From the NCBI RefSeq assembly GCF_014268455.2, contig NZ_CP077085.1, positions 3,079,001 through 3,143,000 of the forward strand: a stretch of DNA of 64,000 bases, in the 5' to 3' direction. The notes beneath the pieces were generated by a model, which ran no database searches, was not told where the DNA came from, and saw only the letters and a list, made by a program, of their open reading frames with translations. The translations under genes were made by a program, and so were the position numbers. This document shows, in pieces, positions 35,695-44,349 of the stretch; the stretch's first letter is position 1, and each line of letters starts with the position of its first letter. Origin of the DNA: Pseudomonas shahriarae (GTDB taxonomy: Bacteria > Pseudomonadota > Gammaproteobacteria > Pseudomonadales > Pseudomonadaceae).

Positions 35695-36609
35695 ATGGAC
35701 AAATCCATACGTCGCGGCTCATGGGAAATGGTTGGCGCCATGCTGATCTCCGGCACGATCGGCTGGTTTGTGCTGGTGTCTGGGGTGCCGGTCATTGAGG
35801 TGGTGTTCTGGCGTTGCGTCATTGGCGCCTTGACCTTGTTGCTGGTGTGCTGGCACCTGGGGTATCTGCGCAGTGCCTGGTTGAGTTATTCGACACTCGG
35901 CTGGGCCATGTTGAGCGGCGTGGCCATCGTGGGTAACTGGCTGTTGCTGTTTGCGTCCTATGCCAAGGCGTCGATTGCCATCAGCACGGCGGTCTATAAC
36001 GTTCAGCCATTTATGCTGGTGATCCTCGCGGCGCTGTTGCTTGGCGAGAAAATCACCGTACAGAAGCTGGCGTGGCTGAGCGTGTCATTCATGGGCATGC
36101 TGGCTATCGTCACCGCCCATGGCGAGCAGCAGGGCAGCGGTGATCAATACCTGTGGGGCGTGGCTCAGGCGCTGGGCGCGGCTCTTTTGTATGCCATCGC
36201 TGCACTGATTATCAAGCGCCTGAAGGCTGTGCCGCCCCATCTGCTGGCGCTGATTCAAGTGAGTACCGGTGCGGTGCTGTTGGTGCCACTGGTTTCATGG
36301 CACAGCCTTTCAGCACCGGTTGATGCCTGGGCGGCGCTGTTGACACTGGGTATGGTGCACACCGGTCTGATGTATGTGCTGCTGTATGGCGCGATCCAAA
36401 AACTGCCGACGGCATTGACTGGGGCGTTGTCGTTCATCTACCCGATTGCGGCGATCCTGGTTGATTGGATGGCCTATGGGCATCGTCTGGGTTGGACGCA
36501 ATGGCTGGGTGTTGCGGCGATTCTGCTGGCTGCGGCGGGGTTGCAGCGGGGATGGTGGTGGCGCTGGAAGTCGGATGTTTCGCCCTCTCATGCTAAGCGC
36601 CCCTTGTAG
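35695..36609 (+). CDS. DMT-superfamily exporter (EamA)
   Basis: 304-residue inner-membrane protein with ten hydrophobic segments in two EamA repeats (about 8-135 and 150-285). MVGAMLISGTIGWFVLVSGVPVIEVVFWRCVIGALTLLL is the conserved first pair of helices. ALTGALSFIYPIAAILVDWMAYGHRLG is the second-repeat signature. It probably exports an amino acid or metabolite under control of the divergent Lrp regulator. Confidence 0.92.
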   Translation: MDKSIRRGSWEMVGAMLISGTIGWFVLVSGVPVIEVVFWRCVIGALTLLLVCWHLGYLRSAWLSYSTLGWAMLSGVAIVGNWLLLFASYAKASIAISTAVYNVQPFMLVILAALLLGEKITVQKLAWLSVSFMGMLAIVTAHGEQQGSGDQYLWGVAQALGAALLYAIAALIIKRLKAVPPHLLALIQVSTGAVLLVPLVSWHSLSAPVDAWAALLTLGMVHTGLMYVLLYGAIQKLPTALTGALSFIYPIAAILVDWMAYGHRLGWTQWLGVAAILLAAAGLQRGWWWRWKSDVSPSHAKRPL

Positions 36610-36634
36610 GAGCCAGCCAAAGCCAGCTCCTACA
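36605..36634. repeat. REP hairpin
   Basis: TGTAGGAGC and GCTCCTACA are perfect 9-bp arms around a 12-base loop; it lies between the converging exporter and U32 genes and overlaps the eamA stop. Confidence 0.75.
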
Positions 36635-36643
36635 GAGGGGGAC

Positions 36644-38647
36644 TCAGTGTGGTGCGCGGGGAATGGTCTTGAGCAAGTCCGCCGGGCTGATATGCCCCAC
36701 GACTTGCTGTTGCACACCACTGCCCGGCAGCGGCAGATCGAGGATATGCCCCTTGATCTTGCCCACCACATGCATTTCGCACGGTTTGCAGTCGAATTTC
36801 AGGGTCAGTACTTCGTCGCCGTGAATCAACTGCATCGGTGCGACCTTGGTGCGTACGCCGGTCACGCCCTTGGCCTGCTTGGGGCACAGGTTGAAGGAGA
36901 AACGCAGGCAGTGCTTGGTGATCATCACCGGCACTTCACCGGTTTCTTCGTGGGCCTCGTAGGCCGCATCGATCAACTTCACGCCATGGCGATGGTAGAA
37001 GTCGCGGGCCTTCTGGTTGTAGACGTTGGCCAGGAACGACAGGTGCGACTCCGGGTACACCGGCGGCGGTGTGGTTTCGGCCTTGCGACCACCACGGGGG
37101 TGGGCCTCGACACGCGCAACCGTCAGCGCTTCGATTAAGTCGCGGCGCAGGGCCTTGAGTTGCGAGTTGGGAATGAAAAACGCCTGGGGGGCGTCCAGCT
37201 CGATTGCGGTGGCGTGATACTGGGTGGTGCCCAGTTGGCCAAGCAGGTCGCGCAAGGTGTCCAGCGCCTGTTCCGGCTTGTTGGCCACGCCGAACGGGCC
37301 GGGCAGGGTGGTGCAGACACTCACGCCTTCTTCACTGGTGGCGGTCAGTTGCAATTGGTCTTCGCGCAGGGTGGCCTGCCACGACACGCCAACCCGCCGC
37401 TCGGCGGAGGTCTTGAGCAACGCTTGCTGCCAGTTATGGTCGAGGTTGCGGTTGAGCGGGTGATTCGGTCGTAGTTGATGCAGGCCCGCCGGCATTTCGT
37501 TGGGCTCGACACGGTAGCGGTAGCGCTTTTCGCCGTCTTCTTCGAACTCACCTTTAGGCTCGGCGATATTGGCGCGAAAACCCACGACTTCACGCTTGAT
37601 CAGCACGTTGAGGCCATCGCCGTTGGACAGCGGCTCATGGGTGATCACCTGCAAGTCGCGCTTGCCGGCTTTTTCCACGACACCTACCGGCAGGCCGGTA
37701 AAGGTTGGGGTGTCGAAGGCGCCGATATCAATCTTGCGGTCACTGACGAAGTAGTCGGTGCTGCCACGGTGGAAGGTTTTTTCCGGGTCTGGCAGGAAGA
37801 AATGCGCGGTACGCCCGCTGGAAGCGCGAGCCAGGTCCGGGCGGTCTTCGAGGATCTCGTCCAGGCGCTGGCGGTAATAGGCGGTGATGTTCTTCACATA
37901 ACCCATGTCTTTGTAGCGGCCCTCGATCTTGAACGAGCGCACGCCGGCGTCTACCAAAGCGCGCAGGTTGGCGCTCTGGTTGTTGTCTTTCATCGACAGC
38001 AGGTGCTTTTCAAAGGCCACGACGCGGCCCTGGTCATCCTTGAGGGTGTAGGGCAGGCGGCAGGCTTGGGAGCAGTCGCCACGGTTGGCGCTGCGGCCAT
38101 TTTGCGCGTGGGAAATATTGCATTGCCCGGAGAACGCTACGCACAACGCGCCATGGATGAAGAACTCGATGGCGGCATCGGTTTCATCGGCAATCGCGCG
38201 GATTTCCTGGAGGTTCAGCTCGCGGGCCAGCACCAACTGGGAGAACCCGGCCTGGTCGAGGAACTTGGCCCGGTTCAAGGTGCGGATGTCGGTCTGGGTG
38301 CTGGCATGCAGCTCGATGGGCGGGATATCCAGCTCCATCACCCCCAGGTCCTGGACGATCAGCGCATCAACGCCGGCATCGTACAACTGGTGGATCAGCT
38401 TGCGGGCCGGCTCCAGTTCGTCGTCGTGCAGGATGGTGTTGATGGTGGTGAACACCCGGGCGTGGTAACGACGGGCGAATTCCACCAGTTGGGCGATCTC
38501 GCTCACGTCGTTGCAGGCGTTGTGGCGCGCACCGAAGCTTGGGCCGCCGATGTACACGGCGTCGGCGCCGTGCAGGATGGCCTCGCGCGCGATGGCGACA
38601 TCGCGGGCAGGGCTGAGCAATTCCAGATGATGCTTGGGCAAGGACAT
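36644..38647 (-). CDS. rlhA: U32 family protein, 23S rRNA C2501 hydroxylation (RlhA)
   Basis: 667 residues, close to the length of E. coli RlhA (YdcP) rather than the shorter TrhP/YegQ. ELLSPARDVAIAREAILHGADAVYIGG opens the U32 TIM barrel. The Cys-containing segment GALCVAFSGQCNISHAQNGRSANRGDCSQACRLPY is the U32 signature with cluster-binding Cys. The C-terminal domain has Cys in ITKHCLRFSFNLCPKQ and FDCKPCEMHVVG. The ATG at 38647 excludes an upstream extension overlapping ridA. Prephenate-dependent hydroxylation is established for the family; specificity is inferred from length. Confidence 0.83.
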   Translation of the reverse strand: MSLPKHHLELLSPARDVAIAREAILHGADAVYIGGPSFGARHNACNDVSEIAQLVEFARRYHARVFTTINTILHDDELEPARKLIHQLYDAGVDALIVQDLGVMELDIPPIELHASTQTDIRTLNRAKFLDQAGFSQLVLARELNLQEIRAIADETDAAIEFFIHGALCVAFSGQCNISHAQNGRSANRGDCSQACRLPYTLKDDQGRVVAFEKHLLSMKDNNQSANLRALVDAGVRSFKIEGRYKDMGYVKNITAYYRQRLDEILEDRPDLARASSGRTAHFFLPDPEKTFHRGSTDYFVSDRKIDIGAFDTPTFTGLPVGVVEKAGKRDLQVITHEPLSNGDGLNVLIKREVVGFRANIAEPKGEFEEDGEKRYRYRVEPNEMPAGLHQLRPNHPLNRNLDHNWQQALLKTSAERRVGVSWQATLREDQLQLTATSEEGVSVCTTLPGPFGVANKPEQALDTLRDLLGQLGTTQYHATAIELDAPQAFFIPNSQLKALRRDLIEALTVARVEAHPRGGRKAETTPPPVYPESHLSFLANVYNQKARDFYHRHGVKLIDAAYEAHEETGEVPVMITKHCLRFSFNLCPKQAKGVTGVRTKVAPMQLIHGDEVLTLKFDCKPCEMHVVGKIKGHILDLPLPGSGVQQQVVGHISPADLLKTIPRAPH

Positions 38648-38741
38648 AGTTTTTTTAGTCAGGCTTGTCACGGTTGAGGCGCGCATTGTAGCCGTGAATC
38701 GCCTGGCGGGCACCCGCTGGATGCCCAATGACGCGCCGGGC

Positions 38742-39122
38742 TCAGCCCTTGGCGGCCATCGCCGTGACTTCAACCCGCATGCCTTCGACCGCCAACGACG
38801 CCACGCCAACCGCCGCGCGTACCGGCCAGGGTTTGGCGAAGAAGCGCTTGTACACCTCGTTGAATGCGGCGCGGTCGGCCATGTCAGTGAGGTAGATGGT
38901 CAAGTGCATGACCCGGTCCATGCTGCTGCCGGCGCGTTCGAGGGCGACTTTGAGGGCTTGCAGGGTGCATTCGCTTTGCGCAGTGACATCGCCCAATTCC
39001 AGGCTGCCATCGGCGCGTACCGGGATTTGTGTGGAGACCAGGATGCCGTTGAAGCCGATGACGTCGGAGGAAATCGAATCCGGGTCGAGGTCGGGGGTGA
39101 AGCTGAGGTCGTGGTTGCTCAT
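38742..39122 (-). CDS. RidA family protein
   Basis: 126 residues of the YjgF/YER057c/UK114 fold. The pattern is DVIGFNGILVSTQIPVRADGSLELGDVTAQSECTLQALKVALERAGSSMDRVMHLTIYLTDMADRAAFNEVYKRFF. The usual final Arg-containing strand is RAAVGVASLAVEGMRVEVTAMA. RidA proteins hydrolyse reactive enamine/imine intermediates. The start at 39122 faces the divergent VOC operon, and twin palindromes lie between. Confidence 0.88.
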   Translation of the reverse strand: MSNHDLSFTPDLDPDSISSDVIGFNGILVSTQIPVRADGSLELGDVTAQSECTLQALKVALERAGSSMDRVMHLTIYLTDMADRAAFNEVYKRFFAKPWPVRAAVGVASLAVEGMRVEVTAMAAKG

Positions 39123-39173
39123 GGGGAGCCCTAGGTGAATGGAACAGCGTGGATAGTAAACGCTACGCACTAG

Positions 39174-39219
39174 TTATCGGTCGATAAATTATCCCTTGAA
39201 ATAAATTATCGAATGATAA
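39174..39219. promoter_or_regulatory. Twin palindromic operator between ridA and VOC operons
   Basis: TTATCGGTCGATAA (39174-39187, perfect 6-bp arms) and TTATCGAATGATAA (39206-39219, one mismatch in the arms) have centres 32 bp apart. This fits a TetR-family operator pair; the TetR gene at 41140-41793 is the nearest candidate regulator. Confidence 0.65.
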
Positions 39220-39264
39220 AATATGCAGCTGTACCGTCTCTAATCCGCACTGTCAGGAGAGAAC

Positions 39265-39735
39265 ATGGGAGTCCTAGCGCTCGACCATTTCACCATTCGC
39301 ACCGAACAATGGGGCAAGACCGCCGAGTTTTTTGAACAAGTGGTTGGCCTGTCACCTGGGCCGCGCCCGGATTTTCGTTTCCCTGGCTGCTGGATGTACG
39401 CCGGCGGCCGTCCGCTCTTGCACATCGCCAGTATCGTGGGCGGTGACAAGGATCTGCAGGCCTATCTGGGCGAGAAGCCGGGCGGCTACGGGTCGGGCGC
39501 CCTTGACCATGTCTCGCTGCGTTGTGAAGGGCTGGAAACCGTGCAGAACCGCCTGCAATCCCTGGGCATCGCCTTTCGCGAACGGGTGATTCCGCAGATT
39601 GGCGAGCACCAGCTGTTTCTTGAAGACCCCAACGGCATCACCATCGAAATGATCTTTGACTATGTGCCAGGAACCCGGATTGTCGGCGAGGCCATGGCGA
39701 GCCTTGCCATTGGCCCGTCTGCGGAAGGTCGCTGA
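39265..39735 (+). CDS. VOC/glyoxalase-fold protein
   Basis: 156 residues in the vicinal-oxygen-chelate fold. ALDHFTIRT, then GALDHVSLRC, and FLEDPNGITIEMIFDY supply His, His and Glu metal positions. It may be a lyase, dioxygenase or epimerase; substrate unknown. It is first in an operon with a betaine-type binding protein and a RidA-like protein, suggesting a small catabolic pathway. CAGGAGAG precedes the ATG. The stop overlaps the next start by one base. Confidence 0.86.
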   Translation: MGVLALDHFTIRTEQWGKTAEFFEQVVGLSPGPRPDFRFPGCWMYAGGRPLLHIASIVGGDKDLQAYLGEKPGGYGSGALDHVSLRCEGLETVQNRLQSLGIAFRERVIPQIGEHQLFLEDPNGITIEMIFDYVPGTRIVGEAMASLAIGPSAEGR

Positions 39736-40637
39736 TGGACTTCAAACGTCGACGTGTGATTCAAGCCCTGGGCAGCGCAGCGTTATTGGCGCCGCTGCTG
39801 GCCCGTGGCAATAACCCTGAGAGGAGCCCAACCATGGTACGACTCGGTGTGACTGATCTGTCCTTTCATCGTGCGACAGCCGCGGTGGTTGCTTCGGTAT
39901 TGCAGCGCATGGGCTTTGGGGTGGAGCGTTCGTATGCGCTGCACGAGGCCAATTTCGAGCAGTTGCGTGCTGGCAGCATCGACATGATTGCCTCCGCATG
40001 GATCCCGTCCAGCCATGGGATGTACAAAGCCCGGGTGGAAGAGGTGGTCGCCACCCGCGAATTGGGCCTGCATTACACCCCGTATGCGTTGTGGGGTGTG
40101 CCCGACTATGTGCCGGTGTCGCAGGTGGACTCCGTGGATGACCTGCGCAAACCTGAGGTTATCGCCCGTATGCACACGCTGATCCAGGGGATTGGCCCGG
40201 GCGCCGGGATTACCCGGTTTTCGCTGCGGATGATGGAGGACTACGGCCTTGCGGCGGCGGGCTACCAGTTCCGCACCGGCACCCAGGAACAATGCGTGGC
40301 GGCGTTCGAGGCGCTGGTCGAGGAGGGCAGATGGGGCGTGGTGCCACTTTGGCATCCGCAGTTCCTGCATTTCCGCCATCGTATCCGTGATCTCAATGAT
40401 CCCAAGGGGCTGCTGGGCAGTGTCGACCGTGCGGTGCTGTTGGCGCGGGTTGATCGCCTGGGGCGGTTCAGCGAGGCGCAATTGCAGGTGCTCGATAACA
40501 TCCGTCTGAGCAATGCGATTGTCGCCGAGTTGGATTACGCCCTCAATCGCCAGGGTAAAAGTGCGGACCAGGCGGCTGAGGGCTGGCTACTGAACAACCC
40601 GCAGACTCTCGCCTCCTGGCTGGCGCCATTGGCCTGA
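39735..40637 (+). CDS. OpuAC/ProX-like glycine-betaine-type binding protein
   Basis: 300 residues with a twin-arginine-like leader (MDFKRRRVIQALGSAALLAPLLA). The mature part is an OpuAC-type solute-binding domain (VRLGVTDLSFHRATAAVVASVLQRMGFGVE ... IDMIASAWIPSSHGMYKAR). It would bind a quaternary amine or similar zwitterion in the periplasm. No ABC permease or ATPase is adjacent, which is unusual. It sits between VOC and RidA-like genes in one operon. Confidence 0.82.
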   Translation: MDFKRRRVIQALGSAALLAPLLARGNNPERSPTMVRLGVTDLSFHRATAAVVASVLQRMGFGVERSYALHEANFEQLRAGSIDMIASAWIPSSHGMYKARVEEVVATRELGLHYTPYALWGVPDYVPVSQVDSVDDLRKPEVIARMHTLIQGIGPGAGITRFSLRMMEDYGLAAAGYQFRTGTQEQCVAAFEALVEEGRWGVVPLWHPQFLHFRHRIRDLNDPKGLLGSVDRAVLLARVDRLGRFSEAQLQVLDNIRLSNAIVAELDYALNRQGKSADQAAEGWLLNNPQTLASWLAPLA

Positions 40638-40661
40638 ACACAATCAAAACAGGAACCGATC

Positions 40662-41129
40662 ATGACCACCCCTGAATCGCGTCTGCAGGCCGCCGGCATC
40701 ACCTTGCCTGTTCCCGCCCCGGCCCTGGGTAACTACGTGCCCTGGAGCATTGTTGGCAATACCTTGATGACCTCCGGGCAATTCCCCTGGATTGATGGCC
40801 GGCTGCTGTACCGTGGGCGCCTGGGCCGCGACCTGAACCTGGAGCAAGGGTATGCGGCCTGTCGCCTGGCGGCATTGAATGCAATTGCCCAGCTCAAGGA
40901 TGCGGTGGGGGATTTGAGCCGTATCCGCCAGGTCTATCGGCTGGAAGGCGTACTGAATGTGGCGGAGGATTTCCATGAGCACCCCAAAGCCCTGGATGGC
41001 GCGTCTGACGTGCTGGTCGAAGTCTTCGCCGAACAGGCCCGGCATTCGCGCATGATCTGGACCAACCCGGTCATACCCATGGATGGCTTTTGCCTGGTGT
41101 ATCTCTTTGCGGAAATCGACGCCCCGTAA
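40662..41129 (+). CDS. RidA-like (YjgF/UK114 superfamily) protein
   Basis: 155 residues of the longer RidA-like subgroup (LGNYVPWSIVGNTLMTSGQFPWIDGRLLYRGRLGRDLNLEQGYAACRLAALNAIAQLKDAVGDLSRIRQVYRLEGVLNVAEDF). Members of this subgroup often lack the catalytic Arg of true RidA. It is the third gene of the VOC operon, 24 bases after the binding protein, with AGGAACC upstream. Confidence 0.87.
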   Translation: MTTPESRLQAAGITLPVPAPALGNYVPWSIVGNTLMTSGQFPWIDGRLLYRGRLGRDLNLEQGYAACRLAALNAIAQLKDAVGDLSRIRQVYRLEGVLNVAEDFHEHPKALDGASDVLVEVFAEQARHSRMIWTNPVIPMDGFCLVYLFAEIDAP

Positions 41130-41139
41130 ACGGCCTTCA

Positions 41140-41793
41140 CTACGCCTCGTTATGCAGGGCGCCATCGAGGAAGGCATTGACCCGCAGGGTAATCAGTTCG
41201 GTCAGATTCTCAGGGACGGGCATCTGATACACCCACTTGCGCACCCCCAGGTAAAAGAAGCTGCTGTGGAAGCCCCACAGCACTTCGATCTCAAGACTCA
41301 GCGCGTGTTTATCCAGCGGGGCGCTCAGTTGCTTCTGATGACGCAGCTCTTCGATGATCGTCAGGAACACCGTCTCGTGCAATTGTTTGAGATAGCGCTG
41401 GTTCAACTCCGGGTCCTGCAGGCCGGCGTACAGAAAGATCCGCACCCACTCATTGCTCAGGATGGTGCGGGTATAACCGATAAAGTAATCAATCAGCCGT
41501 TCCCTTAAAGGACGCGTGCGGTCCTTGAGCTGCTGCTCCAGCTCAGGGTCCCAGCGGTTCATGAACACCTGCTGGTACACCTGTTCGATGAGTAATTGCT
41601 TACTGGGAAAGTAGCGGTAGAGCAGGGGCTGGGTGACCTGCAGCCCCTCGGCCAGCTCGCGGGTGGTCAGCGCAAAGCCTTTCTGGGCGAAGAGGGTGAT
41701 CGCCCGTTCGACCATCTGCTGCTGACGATCGGCGGCCGTGAGATTTTTTCGGCCTGGCGTGGTCGCCTTGTTGCTAACGCTGATTTTTGCCAT
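41140..41793 (-). CDS. TetR-family transcriptional regulator
   Basis: 217 residues. The N-terminal helix-turn-helix is MVERAITLFAQKGFALTTRELAEGLQVTQPLLYRYFPSKQLLIEQVYQQVF. The C-terminal helical domain binds an unknown effector. It converges on the VOC-binding protein-RidA operon, ending 10 bases after it, and is the likely ligand-responsive regulator of the twin palindromes at 39174-39219. The ATG at 41793 lacks a strong ribosome site; a start further upstream is possible. Confidence 0.9.
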   Translation of the reverse strand: MAKISVSNKATTPGRKNLTAADRQQQMVERAITLFAQKGFALTTRELAEGLQVTQPLLYRYFPSKQLLIEQVYQQVFMNRWDPELEQQLKDRTRPLRERLIDYFIGYTRTILSNEWVRIFLYAGLQDPELNQRYLKQLHETVFLTIIEELRHQKQLSAPLDKHALSLEIEVLWGFHSSFFYLGVRKWVYQMPVPENLTELITLRVNAFLDGALHNEA

Positions 41794-41905
41794 TGTTGAC
41801 CTATGCAGTGCCACATCTAGAAAGCGTGACAGAATCATACGCGTTGCAGCGGTCAACGTGGGCCCGCATCGATGTGGCCATCGACACCTTTACAGGAAGA
41901 CTCCT

Positions 41906-42235
41906 ATGCATTCATTCATCCGCGCGGCGCTGTTGCCAGTCGCCATTTTCGCCATTAGCGCACAGGCCCAGACCGGACCTTCGTTCAAGTGCAGCGCAAA
42001 CATGGCCAGCTCCGTGGAAACGCTGATTTGCGGCAGCGAAGCGCTTTCCGCCCTGGATCGCCAGATGGCGAGCACCTACAACACCGCGCTGAAAAAGGCC
42101 GGCAGCCAGGCCAAGATGCTCAAGGCCGAGCAACGTGGCTGGATCAAGGGGCGCAACGACTGCTGGAAAGCTGACGACAAACAGGCCTGCATTCGTGACA
42201 GTTACAACCAGCGGTTGGTTGAACTGCAACAATGA
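41906..42235 (+). CDS. LprI-domain (DUF1311) periplasmic protein
   Basis: 109 residues with a signal peptide (MHSFIRAALLPVAIFAISAQAQ). The mature domain CSANMASSVETLICGSEALSALDRQMASTYNTALKKAG ... RGWIKGRNDCWKADDKQACIRDSYNQRLVEL has the four Cys and helices of the LprI family, which includes lysozyme inhibitors. AGGAAGA precedes the ATG. It overlaps the kinase gene by four bases, an odd pairing. Confidence 0.87.
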   Translation: MHSFIRAALLPVAIFAISAQAQTGPSFKCSANMASSVETLICGSEALSALDRQMASTYNTALKKAGSQAKMLKAEQRGWIKGRNDCWKADDKQACIRDSYNQRLVELQQ

Positions 42236-42849
42236 ATCCTCCGCTGTTTGTTTCTCTGGATGGGCCCAAGGGCACCGGCAAAACCACACTGTTGGAAGCC
42301 GTTACGAAAGTACTGAGGGCAGACGCCAAAACGGTAATCCGACTTTGCGAGAAAAAAAGCGATCCCTTTAGACGGGAAACAATGACCCTCGTTAACAAGC
42401 TGGTGAGAAATCCCTGCCGGGATCTGGAGTTGCAGGTGTGTGAACGCCTTGCGGATAGCCGTGCATGGATTTCCCGACAGGTGCTGACTAAACAACCTCC
42501 GGGCAGCATTGTGTTGATTGATCGCTGGTACCCGTCTGATGCCGCGTTTCGGCGCATAGTCCCGTTTGCAGACATTCTCCAGTTGAACATTGATCGCAAC
42601 GTGCAAGTGCCAGACTTGCACGTCGGGATTGTCACCGCCCCTGAAGTTTCATGGGCGAGGGCCGCAGCACGACGGCGCGGGCTGAGCAGTACTGTGATGC
42701 ATACGCTGGAAGAACATGTTGCCTGTACCCAGGCGTTCGAGCGAGCGGTTGCAGATCAAGGCTGGGTTTTATGCCGCAACGAGGGAACGCTTGAAGAGGC
42801 AACATTGCAGGTTGTTTCTGAGATTTATCGCGTGCTTGCCTGCTCATAA
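42232..42849 (+). CDS. Thymidylate-kinase-like P-loop kinase
   Basis: 205 residues. The P-loop SLDGPKGTGKTTLLEA and the DR-box IVLIDRWYPSDAAFRR resemble dTMP kinase, with LID-like Arg cluster WARAAARRRG. It differs from housekeeping Tmk, which is expected elsewhere on the chromosome. It may phosphorylate a different nucleotide. Translationally coupled to the LprI-like gene (ATGA), and it converges with the next gene with six bases of overlap. Confidence 0.75.
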   Translation: MNPPLFVSLDGPKGTGKTTLLEAVTKVLRADAKTVIRLCEKKSDPFRRETMTLVNKLVRNPCRDLELQVCERLADSRAWISRQVLTKQPPGSIVLIDRWYPSDAAFRRIVPFADILQLNIDRNVQVPDLHVGIVTAPEVSWARAAARRRGLSSTVMHTLEEHVACTQAFERAVADQGWVLCRNEGTLEEATLQVVSEIYRVLACS

Positions 42850-43149
42850 TGGCGTGGTGAGCGAAAACGGGATACGCAGCTCCTCGACAGGCCCTGAATC
42901 CCGGCCGCACATTTCGTCGTGCGCGCATTGCTGCACCAGCACGCAAGGAAATGCCGGCACGGTCTGCAGCAAGTCGCGCAGGTGGGTGGTCGACCGCAGG
43001 CGCATCGGCTTGGCCGCATCATCAAGCAGGGTGAACTGGCCGTGATCCAGGCGGATTCGTGCCAGATAAAAACCACCTTCGAGTGACAGCAACTCCAGCT
43101 CGCGTATTTCGCCCTTCGCGGCCCGCTCGGTCAGTGCTTGCAAATTCAA
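42844..43149 (-). CDS. DUF6482-like small protein
   Basis: 101 residues starting at TTG with AAGGAG upstream. The sequence LQALTERAAKGEIRELELLSLEGGFYLARIRL and LRSTTHLRDLLQTVPAFPCVLVQQCAHDEMCG is the pattern of a Pseudomonas family I associate with DUF6482. Function unknown. It lies 14 bases downstream of the SDR gene in the DCC-SDR-DUF6482 operon driven by operator A. A C-terminal relic of a second copy occurs at 48026-48076 (ESLRIPFSL versus EELRIPFSL here). Confidence 0.7.
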   Translation of the reverse strand: MNLQALTERAAKGEIRELELLSLEGGFYLARIRLDHGQFTLLDDAAKPMRLRSTTHLRDLLQTVPAFPCVLVQQCAHDEMCGRDSGPVEELRIPFSLTTPL

Positions 43150-43163
43150 GGTTTACTCCTTGC

Positions 43164-43874
43164 CTACCAGGGTAGGCGCTCGCCGTTATAAGCAAAAAAA
43201 TTGCCGCTGTCGGCAGCAGTCAGACGGTCAATCAGCGATAACAACTCGCGGGCAGCAATGTGTGCCGGCCTGGCTGCCGATGCACCACGAAAGGGCTGTG
43301 AAAGGCCTGAAATAACGGTGCCTGGATGCAGGCTCAGCAAGCGGGTTTGCGGGCGGGTTCGCGCCAGTTCGATCGCCGCGGTTTTAATCAACATGTTCAA
43401 CGCGGCCTTGGAGGCGCGATATGCATACCAGCCGCCCAAACGGTTATCGCCGATGCTGCCAACCTTGGCCGAAAGCACCGCCATCGCGCCACGAGGGTCG
43501 AGCAATGGCAAAAAGTGACGCAAAACAAGCGCTGGTCCCAGGGCGTTGACCTGGAACACTGCCTGAAACGCATCCGCCTCAATGGCGGAGTAACTCTTTT
43601 CCGGCTTGATTTCTTTGCGATGGAGCAGGCCCGCAGCATGCAGGATTAACTGGTACGGGGCTTCTCCAGCTAATTCGGCGGCGGCTTTGGCGATACTCTC
43701 GGGCTCTTCCAGATCCAACTCCGGAAGACTATGACGCGTCAGTTCGCGAACAACCGAGCAGCGTGGATCTTCTTTGAGCAACCGACAAAACGCCGTGCCA
43801 AGGGCTCCACTGGCGCCTATCACTAAGGCGCGATAGCCGTCGCCAAGGGAGTTCATTTCGAAGGGGCTGTTCAT
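43164..43874 (-). CDS. Short-chain dehydrogenase/reductase, C-factor-like
   Basis: 236 residues. The NAD(P) motif ALVIGASGALGTAF is near the N-terminus. HAAGLLHR is the NAG-equivalent. The catalytic Ser-Tyr-Lys appears as VLSAKVGSIGDNRLGGWYAYRASKAALN. C-factor (CsgA)-like SDRs of this type recur in light-induced clusters of pseudomonads. It follows the DCC protein gene by ten bases. The N-terminus of a lost paralogue, MNSSFEMNALVIGASGAL, remains at 48165. Confidence 0.9.
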   Translation of the reverse strand: MNSPFEMNSLGDGYRALVIGASGALGTAFCRLLKEDPRCSVVRELTRHSLPELDLEEPESIAKAAAELAGEAPYQLILHAAGLLHRKEIKPEKSYSAIEADAFQAVFQVNALGPALVLRHFLPLLDPRGAMAVLSAKVGSIGDNRLGGWYAYRASKAALNMLIKTAAIELARTRPQTRLLSLHPGTVISGLSQPFRGASAARPAHIAARELLSLIDRLTAADSGNFFAYNGERLPW

Positions 43875-43884
43875 GAGTAGCGCT

Positions 43885-44349
43885 CTAAGGCTGCCTCGTT
43901 TTCAAGGTGTCCGACGCGTCGGGTGCGTGTTGTGATTCCGGCACTGCGCAACGGTTATCGACACATCGACGTCGCCCATCCGGGTGAGGCAACCACGCCA
44001 AATGGGGGCGCAAGCGGCAGAACAGCTGATAACCGAACGCCAGCAGCGGTCGAAGTGCACGCCAGGTCAGGGGGCTGGCCCAGAATCCCAGGCCGGCGGC
44101 ACGCCAGCTCCATAGGGTGGCGTCCAAGCCTTCAACCCAGCGGCCGTCGGCGAAACGGGCGTGAAGTACGGACTGCATGTGCTCGAACGTAAAGCCAAGG
44201 GCCTTGGCGTCAAATTCAGCGCTGTTTAAGTCAATAAATAGCAGTCGGCCCTCTGTGGCGTGTCGGCGCAGGATCTTGATTTCCCGCGCGCACAATGGAC
44301 AGTTACCGTCAAAGTACAGCGTCAGTGGCCAAGGATTTTTGTTGTACAT
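43885..44349 (-). CDS. DCC-family (DUF393) thiol-disulphide oxidoreductase-like protein
   Basis: 154 residues. The motif LTLYFDGNCPLCAREIKILRRH holds the CPLC dithiol of the DUF393/DCC family. The C-terminal half is basic and aromatic (FGYQLFCRLRPHLAWLPHPD). Substrate unknown; DCC genes recur next to photolyase genes. The start codon lies inside the TTGTACATT block that begins operator A, so its transcript leader is set by that element. First gene of the leftward operon. Confidence 0.87.
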   Translation of the reverse strand: MYNKNPWPLTLYFDGNCPLCAREIKILRRHATEGRLLFIDLNSAEFDAKALGFTFEHMQSVLHARFADGRWVEGLDATLWSWRAAGLGFWASPLTWRALRPLLAFGYQLFCRLRPHLAWLPHPDGRRRCVDNRCAVPESQHAPDASDTLKTRQP

